Shown here: positions 23,553 through 33,910 of the stretch, one piece after another
Numbering within the stretch: the stretch's first letter is position 1
Layout of the letters: the number at the start of each line of letters is the position of its first letter
Source: Streptomyces sp. NBC_01233
GTDB lineage: Bacteria > Actinomycetota > Actinomycetes > Streptomycetales > Streptomycetaceae
Assembly (NCBI RefSeq): GCF_035989305.1
Contig: NZ_CP108514.1
Coordinates: 3,534,501 to 3,598,500, forward strand
Length of the DNA: 64,000 bases
Direction: 5' to 3'
Position numbers and translations under genes: made by a program
Notes under the pieces: model-generated
The model's input: only the letters and a program-made list of their open reading frames with translations
Databases searched by the model: none
What the model was told of the DNA's origin: nothing

Positions 23553-24418
23553 GCGAGGTCAAGTACACGCGGGACCTACTGAGCCGAACCGCGCCACTGG
23601 CGAACAGCTTGGTCGACCTCATGCGGCTTCTGGACGCCCCGCTGCTGGCCGGCCCTCGGCGATACCTGCGTGACAGGCTGGCTCACTACGGCATCGACAC
23701 GTCCCACTTCGTCGACGAGCCACTCCCTGAACGGGTCCGACAGCGCTACACGGAGGAACGGCTCCGCGAAGCGGCCGCCCACACGGACAGCATCACGGGG
23801 ATGCTGGCCTACATGGGCGTCGAGCCTTACAACAGCGCCCCCGTCCATATCGCCAGGCTCCTCGAACGGTTCGGGATAGACACGCCGCACTTCCCCAGCC
23901 GGGACACCCCTTCGTCACGTCGGCTGTTCGACCATGAGCAGATCGCACCCGCGGTCGCCGGCTCCAAGAGCATGGCGGGAGTCATGCGCACACTCGGCCA
24001 CCACCCCTTCGACGGCGCCGCACGCGCCAAAGCCAGGCGGAGCATCGAGGAATACGCGCTGTCGACAGAGCACTTCACGGGGCAGGGACACACGATCGGC
24101 CGCCCTTCCCCCGCACGCATGTCGTCGACGGAGATCCTGAGGCGACTTGAAGTCGGCTCCTCCCGCACCAAGACGGCGATCCTGCGCCGAGCCCTGGACG
24201 ACCTCGGAGTGCCACATGTATGCACGGAGTGCGGCATTGGGGACGTCTGGCGCGGCCAGAGACTCGTCCTGGAGATCGACCACGTGAACGGTGACCGGCT
24301 GGACAACCGCCGGGAGAACCTCCGATATTTGTGCCCCTCCTGCCACAGTCAGACGCCGACCTTCGCCAAACGATCAAGGGCGACCATCCCATCGCAACGG
24401 ACCCCCGTCGACCAGTAA
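23549..24418 (+). CDS. HNH endonuclease with three SHF-type repeats
   Basis: 289 aa, translationally coupled to the preceding paralogue. Three ~50-aa units end in DTSHF, DTPHF and STEHF, one more than in the upstream gene. The HNH domain is CTECG, then LVLEIDHVNGDRLDNRRENLRYLCPSCHSQT. The two proteins are clearly duplicates that differ in repeat number, suggesting different DNA targets or a heterodimer. The stop is 11 nt before a tRNA gene. Confidence 0.85.
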   Translation: MSEVKYTRDLLSRTAPLANSLVDLMRLLDAPLLAGPRRYLRDRLAHYGIDTSHFVDEPLPERVRQRYTEERLREAAAHTDSITGMLAYMGVEPYNSAPVHIARLLERFGIDTPHFPSRDTPSSRRLFDHEQIAPAVAGSKSMAGVMRTLGHHPFDGAARAKARRSIEEYALSTEHFTGQGHTIGRPSPARMSSTEILRRLEVGSSRTKTAILRRALDDLGVPHVCTECGIGDVWRGQRLVLEIDHVNGDRLDNRRENLRYLCPSCHSQTPTFAKRSRATIPSQRTPVDQ

Positions 24419-24429
24419 GGTGGTCGCAC

Positions 24430-24504
24430 GGGTCCGTACCCCAGCTGGCCAGAGGGCGCCGGTTTAGGTCCGGTGTGTCGTGGGTTCGAGTCCCACCGGG
24501 CCCA
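24430..24504 (+). tRNA. tRNA with UAG (Leu) anticodon, atypical short-variable-arm form
   Basis: It folds as a 75-nt class I tRNA. The acceptor pairs GGGTCCG with CGGGCCC (one G-U) and the discriminator is A. The anticodon stem GCCGG/CCGGT encloses loop TTTAGGT, giving anticodon TAG. The variable region is five nt (GTGTC), and the T arm is GTGGG-TTCGAGT-CCCAC. The D-stem is weak, with three C-G pairs (10-25 reversed relative to consensus). A normal bacterial tRNA-Leu has a long variable arm, which is missing here. CCA is not encoded. Identity is therefore uncertain despite the Leu anticodon. Confidence 0.75.
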
Positions 24505-24557
24505 CAGCAGCGGCCGGTCGTCTCGTCATGAGGTGACCGGCCGTCGCCGTTCGCGCG

Positions 24558-25181
24558 TCAGCCCAGGAGTTCGCGGACCGCCGGGACGAGGGCGCGGAAG
24601 GCCTGGCCCCGGTGGGAGATGGCGTTCTTTTCCGCCGGGGTGAGTTCCGCGCAGGTGCGGGATTCGCCCAGGGGCTGCAGGATCGGGTCGTAGCCGAAGC
24701 CGCCCGTGCCGGACGGGGTGTGGCGCAGGGTGCCCAGGAGGCGGCCTTCGACGACGCGTTCCGTGCCGTCGGGGAGGGCGAGGGCGGCCGCGCAGAAGAA
24801 GTGCGCGCCGCGGTGCTCGTCGGCGATGTCCCCGAGCTGGGCCAGCAGGAGTTCGAGGTTCGCCTTGTCGTCTCCGTGCGCGCCGGCCCAGCGGGCCGAG
24901 AAGATGCCGGGGGCGCCGTTCAGGACGTCCACGCAGAGGCCGGAGTCGTCGGCGACCGCCGGGAGACCGGTGGCCTGCGCGAGGGCGTGCGCCTTGAGGA
25001 GGGCGTTCTCGGCGAAGGTGACCCCGGTCTCCTTGACGTCGGGGATCTCCGGGTACGCGTCCGCGCCGACCAGCGTGTGCGGCAGACCGGCCTCGGACAG
25101 GATGGCGTGGAGTTCGGAGACCTTGCCCGCGTTGCGGGTGGCCAGGATCAGGCGGGGCGGCATGGAGGTCATGTCCCCCAT
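24558..25181 (-). CDS. rdgB: XTP/dITP diphosphatase (RdgB/HAM1)
   Basis: 207 aa as the longest form; ATGs 9 and 18 nt downstream are equally plausible starts. The Ham1 signature is LILATRNAGKVSEL at the N-terminus, then DVKETGVTFAENALLKA, a VADDSGLCVDVLNGAPGIFSARWAG active-site loop with the catalytic Asp, and GGFGYDPIL plus SHRGQAFRAL at the C-terminus. It hydrolyses deaminated purine nucleotides (ITP, XTP, dITP) to monophosphates, keeping them out of DNA and RNA. It lies in a same-strand cluster with a lipoprotein gene and rph. Confidence 0.95.
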   Translation of the reverse strand: MGDMTSMPPRLILATRNAGKVSELHAILSEAGLPHTLVGADAYPEIPDVKETGVTFAENALLKAHALAQATGLPAVADDSGLCVDVLNGAPGIFSARWAGAHGDDKANLELLLAQLGDIADEHRGAHFFCAAALALPDGTERVVEGRLLGTLRHTPSGTGGFGYDPILQPLGESRTCAELTPAEKNAISHRGQAFRALVPAVRELLG

Positions 25182-25203
25182 TATTTCCGGCTCGCCGACC
25201 CCA

Positions 25204-25584
25204 TCAGCCCGGGGTGCAGACCTTGGAGATCTCGCTGGCCGCGTCCGCGACCGGCTGGATGTCCGGGACGCTGTTGCCGCTCTCGATGGAGGTGCGGACG
25301 TTCTTCACGGCCGTGTTCATCGAGTCGATGGCCTTGCCCAGGTCGGCGTTGTCCGTCTGGTCGCCGATCTTCTTGAGGTTGGCCTCGATCTGGTCGAGCG
25401 CGTTCTGGGCGTCCTGCGGGCTGTTGCCCGCCTGGGAGACCGCCTGCTGGAGGTCGTTCGCGCCGTCGGTGATGGCCACCGCCGTGTTGGCGCAGTCCAT
25501 CGCCGTGGAGATCGCGTCGCAGGCGGACAGGGCCGGGACGGTCAGTACGGCGGCCACGGCTATGGCCGCGATGCGGAGCTTCAT
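25204..25584 (-). CDS. Small lipoprotein with helical domain
   Basis: 126 aa with GGGGAG before the ATG. The signal peptide LRIAAIAVAAVLTVPALSAC ends in a lipobox with Cys22. The mature part has two further Cys (DCAN, KVCT) that may form a disulfide, and long amphipathic helices (LQQAVSQAGNSPQDAQNALDQIEANL). I do not recognise a characterised family. It is an exported lipid-anchored protein between rdgB and rph. Confidence 0.82.
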   Translation of the reverse strand: MKLRIAAIAVAAVLTVPALSACDAISTAMDCANTAVAITDGANDLQQAVSQAGNSPQDAQNALDQIEANLKKIGDQTDNADLGKAIDSMNTAVKNVRTSIESGNSVPDIQPVADAASEISKVCTPG

Positions 25585-25619
25585 GCGGTTCTCCCCGGGA
25601 GCAGGATTCGGATGCGTGG

Positions 25620-25651
25620 ACGGGCGCACGGCTGTGACACCGTGCGCCCGT
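25620..25651. terminator. Terminator hairpin between rph and lipoprotein gene
   Basis: A perfect 12-bp stem (ACGGGCGCACGG with CCGTGCGCCCGT) with an 8-nt loop lies 38 nt past the rph stop on the minus strand. It separates rph from the lipoprotein/rdgB transcript. Confidence 0.75.
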
Positions 25652-25689
25652 GTCTTCCTAGACGCCGGGCCGGGCCCGGCGGTTGCCGC

Positions 25690-26415
<726 letters not shown>

Positions 26416-26522
26416 GGCTCCGAGCCTAGTCCCTGCGGTGGAACGCGAAGACCCCGTCCGGGTGGTTCCGGGACGGGGTCCGCTGTGGTGTGGGGCGTGG
26501 GGCCCGGACTAGGGGGTCCGGG

Positions 26523-26756
26523 TCACATCATGTCTTCGATGTCGGCGGCGATCGGGTCGGCGTCGGTGCCGATGACGACCTGGATCGCGGTGCCCATCTT
26601 GACGACGCCGTGGGCGCCGGCGGCCTTGAGTGCGGCTTCGTCGACGAGGTCGGGGTTGACGACCTCGGTGCGCAGGCGGGTGATGCAGCCCTCGACCTCT
26701 TCGATGTTGTCGATGCCGCCGAGCCCGGCGACGATCTTCTCAGCCTTGGTGGCCAT
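26523..26756 (-). CDS. nagF: PTS EIIB component, GlcNAc type (NagF)
   Basis: 77 aa from the ATG at MATKAEKIVAGLGG; an upstream ATG lies in the leader. EVEGCITRLRTEV contains the phosphoryl-accepting Cys of the glucose-family EIIB domain. It passes phosphate from EIIA (Crr) to incoming N-acetylglucosamine via the EIIC permeases. It is divergent from nagE1 across a 230-nt region holding a DasR-type operator, matching the nagF-nagE1-nagE2 organisation known in S. coelicolor. Confidence 0.93.
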   Translation of the reverse strand: MATKAEKIVAGLGGIDNIEEVEGCITRLRTEVVNPDLVDEAALKAAGAHGVVKMGTAIQVVIGTDADPIAADIEDMM

Positions 26757-26919
26757 GTGTTTCTCCCTGAGTGTTTCGAAGAACGGGTCTCGGCGCGGCC
26801 GGTACATGGAGAGCCACCCGTGCGGTCCGCTTTGTCACGGTAACGCACGGTTGGCGCATCTATGCGAGCGCATGACCGGCCTCTGTCGAATGATGACGAT
26901 CAGCAGCAACCTGCCCACA

Positions 26920-26935
26920 ACTGGTCTACACCAGT
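26920..26935. promoter_or_regulatory. dre operator (DasR binding site)
   Basis: ACTGGTCTACACCAGT is a 16-bp near-perfect palindrome matching the dre consensus (A-C/G-TGGTCTAGACCA-G/C-T) recognised by the GntR-family regulator DasR. It lies between divergent nagF and nagE1, so it can repress both. GlcN-6-P is the known DasR inducer. Confidence 0.9.
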
Positions 26936-26986
26936 GTGCCGCAAGTGTTGCGGCTGCCAAAAACGGGCCGGTCAGGGAGGACGCCG

Positions 26987-28288
26987 ATGAGCGCGAAGAG
27001 CGCCGCCGCAGTGCCGCAACCCAAGCGGTGGAACGGCCTGTTCCAGGGCCTGCAGAAGATGGGGCGGAGCCTCCAGCTGCCGATCGCCGTCCTGCCCGCG
27101 GCGGGCATCCTCACCCGGCTGGGACAGCCCGACGTCTTCGGCGTGGAGGGGCTCGGCTGGACGAACGTCGCCAGGGTCATGGCCAGCGCGGGCGGCTCCC
27201 TCCTCAACGCCGACCTCGGCCTCCCCCTCCTCTTCTGCGTCGGCGTCGCGATCGGCATGGCCAAGAAGGCGGACGGCTCCACCGCGCTGGCGGCGGTGGT
27301 CGGCTTCCTCGCCTACCGGGGGGTCCTGCGGGCCTTCCCCAAGCCCTGCCCGGAGGGGACCAGGGACGTCGGGGGCGGCTGCCTGGGGCCCGACTTCACC
27401 CTCGCCGAGTACACGTTCCAGAACCCGGGGGTCTTCGGCGGCATCGTCATGGGCCTGCTCTCCGCCTGGTTCTGGCAGCGCTACCACCGGGTCAAGCTGG
27501 TGGACTGGCTCGGCTTCTTCAACGGCCGCCGGCTGGTCCCGATCATCATGACCTTCGTCGCGATCGCCTTCGCCGTGCTCTGCCTGTGGATCTGGCCGCC
27601 GATCGGCGCCGGACTGGAGAGCTTCTCCGACTGGCTGGTGGGCCTGGGCTCCTGGGGCGCCGGCATCTTCGGCGTCGCGAACCGCGCGCTGCTGGTGATC
27701 GGCCTGCACCAGTTCCTGAACGTGCCGGTGTGGTTCCAGTTCGGCACCTACACCAAGCCGGACGGCCAGGAGGTTCACGGCGACATCCCGATGTTCCTGG
27801 CGGGCGACCCGAGCGCCGGGCAGTTCCTCTCCGGCTTCTTCCCGATCATGATGTTCGCCCTGCCCGCGGCAGCGCTGGCGATCACGCACTGCGCGAAGCC
27901 GCAGCGGCGCAAGGAGGTCGGCGGCCTGATGCTGTCGGTGGCCCTGACCTCCTTCGTCACGGGCATCACCGAGCCGCTGGAGTACTCCTTCCTCTTCGTG
28001 GCGCCCGCCCTGTACGTCATCCACGCGCTGCTGACGGGCGTCTCCATGGCGGTGACGTGGGCCCTGGGCGTCCACGACGGCTTCAGCTTCTCGGCCGGTT
28101 TGATCGACTACGTCATCAACTGGAGCCTGGCGACGAAGCCCTGGATGATCATTCCGATCGGCCTGGGCTTCGCGGTCGTCTATTACGCGGTCTTCCGCTT
28201 CGCGATCACGAAGTTCGACATCCCGACCCCGGGCCGGGAGTCGGACGAGGAGATCGAGGCGATGCAGGAGGAGACCACCAAGGCCTGA
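26987..28288 (+). CDS. nagE1: PTS EIIC permease, GlcNAc family (NagE1)
   Basis: 433 aa from the ATG with GGGAGGA 5 nt upstream. It has about ten membrane spans of the glucose-family EIIC, with FQGLQKMGRSLQLPIAVLPAAGIL at the start, KADGSTALAAVVGFLAY, GIFGVANRALLVIGLHQFLNVPVWF and the conserved SFVTGITEPLEYSFLFVAP (TEP(L/I)E substrate motif). It takes up and phosphorylates GlcNAc with NagF. It is controlled by the dre site at 26920-26935 and followed by a terminator hairpin. Confidence 0.93.
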   Translation: MSAKSAAAVPQPKRWNGLFQGLQKMGRSLQLPIAVLPAAGILTRLGQPDVFGVEGLGWTNVARVMASAGGSLLNADLGLPLLFCVGVAIGMAKKADGSTALAAVVGFLAYRGVLRAFPKPCPEGTRDVGGGCLGPDFTLAEYTFQNPGVFGGIVMGLLSAWFWQRYHRVKLVDWLGFFNGRRLVPIIMTFVAIAFAVLCLWIWPPIGAGLESFSDWLVGLGSWGAGIFGVANRALLVIGLHQFLNVPVWFQFGTYTKPDGQEVHGDIPMFLAGDPSAGQFLSGFFPIMMFALPAAALAITHCAKPQRRKEVGGLMLSVALTSFVTGITEPLEYSFLFVAPALYVIHALLTGVSMAVTWALGVHDGFSFSAGLIDYVINWSLATKPWMIIPIGLGFAVVYYAVFRFAITKFDIPTPGRESDEEIEAMQEETTKA

Positions 28289-28323
28289 ACCCGCTCCCCG
28301 GCAGGGCGGGAACCCGGTCCGTC

Positions 28324-28355
28324 AAGGGCCCTCGGATCACGATCCGGGGGCCCTT
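28324..28355 (+). terminator. Terminator hairpin after nagE1
   Basis: A 14-bp stem with one mismatch (AAGGGCCCTCGGAT against ATCCGGGGGCCCTT) and a CACG loop, 36 nt downstream of the nagE1 stop. Confidence 0.75.
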
Positions 28356-28428
28356 CGGCATACCCCGGGACGTGTGATCCAGGCCACAGGAAATCGAAGG
28401 TTCCTTATCTATCCCTCACCGTGTTACA

Positions 28429-28460
28429 ACTGGTCTACACCACAATTGGTGTAGACCACG
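28429..28460. promoter_or_regulatory. Two adjacent dre operators upstream of nagE2
   Basis: ACTGGTCTACACCACA at 28429-28444 and ATTGGTGTAGACCACG at 28445-28460 are two abutting matches to the DasR dre consensus, 90 nt before the nagE2 GTG start. The second half of the first site and the first half of the second also form a larger inverted repeat. Double sites suggest tighter DasR control of nagE2 than of nagE1. Confidence 0.85.
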
Positions 28461-28549
28461 AGGTGCGTTCGAGCCCCCGTGTATCCCCCCTTTCGAAGAC
28501 GCCGCCGTCCCCGTTTCCCCTGGCGACGCCTTGCCCACTGGAGGACCTT

Positions 28550-29827
<1,278 letters not shown>

Positions 29828-29849
29828 GCCCGCTCGTCCACACGTCGAA

Positions 29850-29882
29850 GCCCCCGCTCTCCCAAGAAGGGAGGGCGGGGGC
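29850..29882 (+). terminator. Terminator hairpin after nagE2
   Basis: A 14-bp stem (GCCCCCGCTCTCCC with GGGAGGGCGGGGGC, one G-U pair) and a 5-nt loop, 22 nt past the nagE2 stop. Confidence 0.85.
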
Positions 29883-29910
29883 TTCCGCGTGTTCCGGTAC
29901 GTCAGATGCT

Positions 29911-29946
29911 GATGCGTCGGATGCGTCGGATGCTTCGGATGCGTCA
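29911..29946. repeat. Four tandem 9-bp repeats
   Basis: GATGCGTCG, GATGCGTCG, GATGCTTCG and GATGCGTCA lie in tandem just outside the stop of the RNase Z-like gene. The function is unknown; it looks like a minor slippage array in the convergent intergenic region. Confidence 0.7.
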
Positions 29947-30696
29947 GACCTCGTAGACCGCGCCCGCGTACGCCAGGTCGACCCGGCCGCCGTAGACCGC
30001 GCGGGCGTCGGCGAGGTTCTGCGCCGCGTCCGTCCACGGCGGGATGTGGGTGAGGACGAGCCGGCCGACGTCGCCGCCGCGCGCGTACTCGCCGGCCTCG
30101 CGGCCGTTCAGGTGGAGGTCCGGGATGTCCTCCTTGCCGTGCGTGAAGGAGGCCTCGCAGAGGAAGAGGTCGGTGCCGTCGGCGAGCAGCCCCAGCTCGG
30201 GGCAGGCCCCGGTGTCCCCGGAGTACGTGAGCGAGCGGCCGCCGTGCTCGATGCGGATGCCGTACGACTCGACGGGGTGGGCGACCCGCTCGGCGCGGAT
30301 CTGGAACGGCCCGATCTCGAAGTTCCCGGACTTCAGGGTGCGGAAGTCGAAGACCTCGCTCATCGAGCGCTCGTCGGGGACGTCGTCGTAGGCGGTGGTC
30401 AGGCGCCGCTCGGTGCCCTCGGGCCCGTAGACGGGGATGGTGCCGCAGCGGCCGCCCTCGTGCCGGTAGAAACGGGCGACGAAGTACGCGCACATGTCGA
30501 TGCAGTGGTCGGCGTGCAGATGGCTCAGGAAGATCGCGTCGAGGTCGTAGAGACCGCAGTGGCGCTGGAGATCGCCGAGGGCGCCGTTGCCCATGTCGAG
30601 GAGCAGCCGGAAGCCGTCGGCCTCGACGAGGTAGCTCGAACAGGCCGATTCCGCGGACGGGAACGACCCCGAACAGCCGACGACGGTGAGCTTCAT
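29944..30696 (-). CDS. MBL-fold hydrolase, RNase Z/phosphodiesterase-like
   Basis: 250 aa with GGAGG upstream. The RNase Z/ElaC-type metallo-beta-lactamase fold shows in MKLTVVGCSGSFPSAESACSSYLVE at the start, the metal motif LSHLHADHCIDM, the YSGDTG strand with a bridging Asp, and a final LTHIPPW His. It lacks the long flexible arm of true tRNase Z, so phosphodiesterase activity on a cyclic or other small substrate is as likely as tRNA 3' processing. It is convergent with nagE2. Confidence 0.85.
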   Translation of the reverse strand: MKLTVVGCSGSFPSAESACSSYLVEADGFRLLLDMGNGALGDLQRHCGLYDLDAIFLSHLHADHCIDMCAYFVARFYRHEGGRCGTIPVYGPEGTERRLTTAYDDVPDERSMSEVFDFRTLKSGNFEIGPFQIRAERVAHPVESYGIRIEHGGRSLTYSGDTGACPELGLLADGTDLFLCEASFTHGKEDIPDLHLNGREAGEYARGGDVGRLVLTHIPPWTDAAQNLADARAVYGGRVDLAYAGAVYEV

Positions 30697-30935
30697 GGAG
30701 CGTGAACCTCCGTGGACGGTCCGTGGACGGAATGCGGGCCGTGCGTGCGTCGAGCGTAAGGCGCGAAACGTCCGGTCGCTCCTCCGCGGCGGGCCGTTGT
30801 GGGGGAAGTCACCGCCTGCACCACTCATACCCAGTAATGGCAAGCGGTCAGGTGTGCGGCCCTAGAGCACAGTGCCCATGCCGCCGTGCGGCCGTGCCGG
30901 GTGCCGGGTGCCGGTGGCGCGGCTACGGTCGAGAC

Positions 30936-31355
30936 ATGGACACGTCCTGGTGGCCGGCGGTGGCCGCGGTCGTGGCAGTGGCGCTGGTGGTGCTGGTCGC
31001 CGGGGGACGGCTGGGGCTCCCCCGCCGCGCCCCGTCGGCGCACGGGTCCGGTCCGCCGCCGCACCCGCGCGCCGGCGAGCTGTGGTCCTTGGCGGACGGC
31101 CGTACGTGTCTGGTCCTGGCGGTCCGGTCGGTACGGGGCCACCGCGCGCGGGTCGCGTGGATCACCGGGAAGTACGACGACCGGCGGGCCGGGGTGATCC
31201 CGCTGCCCCCGGGGACGGTGGGGGCGCAGGGCCGGGCGGCCTTCCTGGAGGCGGACCGTCCGGCGGAGGTGTCGCTGTGGGATTTCCGGACGCGGCGAGG
31301 GGTGCTGGATCCGGCGGTGTGGGACGAGATCAAGGGACTGGGAGGCGGGCAGTGA
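30936..31355 (+). CDS. Membrane-anchored hypothetical protein
   Basis: 139 aa. One N-terminal TM helix (WWPAVAAVVAVALVVLVAGG) is followed by a short linker and a compact cytosolic domain with GELWSLADGRTCLVLAV, ARVAWITGKYDDRRAGVIPLP and VSLWDFRTRRGVLDPAVWDEI. I do not recognise the domain; it is regularly found next to a DUF488 gene in Streptomyces. The TGA overlaps the next gene's GTG, so the two are translationally coupled. Confidence 0.75.
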   Translation: MDTSWWPAVAAVVAVALVVLVAGGRLGLPRRAPSAHGSGPPPHPRAGELWSLADGRTCLVLAVRSVRGHRARVAWITGKYDDRRAGVIPLPPGTVGAQGRAAFLEADRPAEVSLWDFRTRRGVLDPAVWDEIKGLGGGQ

Positions 31356-31708
31356 AACCGGTGATCCGCTTGCGGCGCGTGTACGACCCGCCGGAGCCGG
31401 GCGCGGACGGGCTGAGGGTGCTCGTGGACCGGCTCTGGCCGCGGGGCCTGGCGAAGGAGGCGGCGGGGGTGGACGAGTGGCCGAAGGCGGTCACGCCGTC
31501 GAACGAGCTGCGCAAGTGGTTCCACGGGGGCGGCTCCGCCGGGGAGTTCCGGCAGCGGTACGAGGCGGAGCTGGCCGGGTCGGAGGCGGTGGCGGAGCTG
31601 GCGCGGCTCCGGTCCCTGGCCGAGGCGGGCCCGCTCACCCTCCTGACCGCGGTCAAGGACCCGGCCGCCAGCCATGCGGCCGTGCTCGCTGACCTGCTGT
31701 CCGCCTAG
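31352..31708 (+). CDS. DUF488 family protein
   Basis: 118 aa with a GTG start overlapping the upstream stop. DUF488 signature: IRLRRVYDPPEPGADGLRVLVDRLWPRGLAKEAAGVDEWPK, then LRKWFHGG and LLTAVKDPAASHAAVL. Members are small MarR-associated or heme-related proteins of uncertain function. It ends at a long hairpin. Confidence 0.9.
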   Translation: MKPVIRLRRVYDPPEPGADGLRVLVDRLWPRGLAKEAAGVDEWPKAVTPSNELRKWFHGGGSAGEFRQRYEAELAGSEAVAELARLRSLAEAGPLTLLTAVKDPAASHAAVLADLLSA

Positions 31709-31729
31709 CCGGGCCGGCCCGGACCCGGT

Positions 31730-31778
31730 CCTCGAACGCCGGCGAGGCTGAAAGATCGAGCCTCGCCGGCGTTTGAGG
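31730..31778. terminator. Long GCCGGCGAGGC hairpin
   Basis: A 20-bp stem with one G-U pair (CCTCGAACGCCGGCGAGGCT with its complement) and a 9-nt loop, 22 nt after the DUF488 stop. A similar arm recurs at 38091-38126, suggesting a dispersed repeat family used as terminators. Confidence 0.8.
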
Positions 31779-31845
31779 CACGGGGTCCGGGGCGGAGCCC
31801 CGGGGGCGGGGCCGCACCCGAGACGGCCGGGCAGCCCCGCAGGGG

Positions 31846-33083
<1,238 letters not shown>

Positions 33084-33170
33084 GGCTGTCTCCAGTCGTC
33101 AGGGCGTATGCAGGGGCGTGAGAAGGTGCGGCGCGCGGTTCGTCGGCCCCCCGCGGAGGGGCTCTGGTGC

Positions 33171-33278
33171 TCAGACGGCAGGACAGATGGCGCTGGCGAG
33201 GCGGCACAGGTCGACGTGCAGCCGCGCCACGAGCAGCAGCCTGCCGGGCGTCTCGATGCTCACGTCGTGGGAAACCAT
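33171..33278 (-). CDS. Cysteine-containing leader peptide upstream of cysO
   Basis: A 35-codon ORF reading MVSHDVSIETPGRLLLVARL, then HVDLCRLASAICPAV. It closely matches the short leader ORFs annotated upstream of sulfur-metabolism genes in Streptomyces. Two Cys codons in the last third could stall ribosomes when cysteine is low and change folding of the 87-nt segment before cysO (which contains a CCCCTCC/GGGGGG hairpin). Confidence 0.85.
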   Translation of the reverse strand: MVSHDVSIETPGRLLLVARLHVDLCRLASAICPAV

Positions 33279-33355
33279 GCGGCCATGTTAACGATTCCCG
33301 GTCCCGGGTTTGGAGTGTGATCCCGCATCGTGGACGCCGACCGCTCACATGATGG

Positions 33356-33778
33356 TCAGTAGGCCTCGACGACCTGCACTTCTTCCTCGGTGATCACGCC
33401 GTCGACGATCCGGTACGAGCGGAACTGGAACGCTCCGAGGCCGTCCTCGTCCGCCGTCGAGACGAGGACGTAGTGCGCGCCGGGCTCGTTCGCGTACGTG
33501 ATGTCGGTGCGCGAGGGGTAGGCCTCGGTGGCGGTGTGCGAGTGGTAGACGATCACCGGCTCCTCGTCCCGGTCGTCCAGCTCGCGGTAGAGCTTCAGCA
33601 GATCCTTCGAGTCGAACTCGTAGAACGTGGGCGAGCGGGCCGCGTTGAGCATCGGGATGAACCGCTCGGGGCGGCCGGTGCCGGCCGGGCCCGCCACGAC
33701 GCCGCACGCCTCGTCGGGGTGGTCCCGGCGGGCGTGCTCGACGATCTGGTCGTACAGGGCCTGGGTGAGGGTCAGCAT
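33356..33778 (-). CDS. mec: M67/JAMM metallopeptidase (Mec-like)
   Basis: 140 aa; the further open frame upstream crosses a terminator. The JAMM zinc motif is VIVYHSHTATEAYPSRTD (HxHx7SxxD), with an N-terminal catalytic Glu (DHPDEACGV). In Mycobacterium tuberculosis Mec releases cysteine from Cys-CysO. Here it may also trim the GGSK end of CysO. It lies just upstream of the cysO leader on the same strand, 77 nt apart. Confidence 0.93.
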   Translation of the reverse strand: MLTLTQALYDQIVEHARRDHPDEACGVVAGPAGTGRPERFIPMLNAARSPTFYEFDSKDLLKLYRELDDRDEEPVIVYHSHTATEAYPSRTDITYANEPGAHYVLVSTADEDGLGAFQFRSYRIVDGVITEEEVQVVEAY

Positions 33779-33798
33779 GAGCGACAGGATAAGCAGAC

Positions 33799-33835
33799 GG
33801 GCCCTTGCGTACCGAGGAGTGGTACGCAAGGGCCC
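33799..33835. terminator. Perfect 15-bp hairpin
   Basis: GGGCCCTTGCGTACC pairs perfectly with GGTACGCAAGGGCCC around a 7-nt loop, between the permease stop and the mec start. It terminates the permease transcript on the minus strand. Confidence 0.85.
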
Positions 33836-33910
33836 ACATGGTGGACACAAGGGCCACGGGAGCGCGGTTCCCGGCCGTGGCGGGCGGCCGGGACCCACGG
33901 TCTTCGGGTG

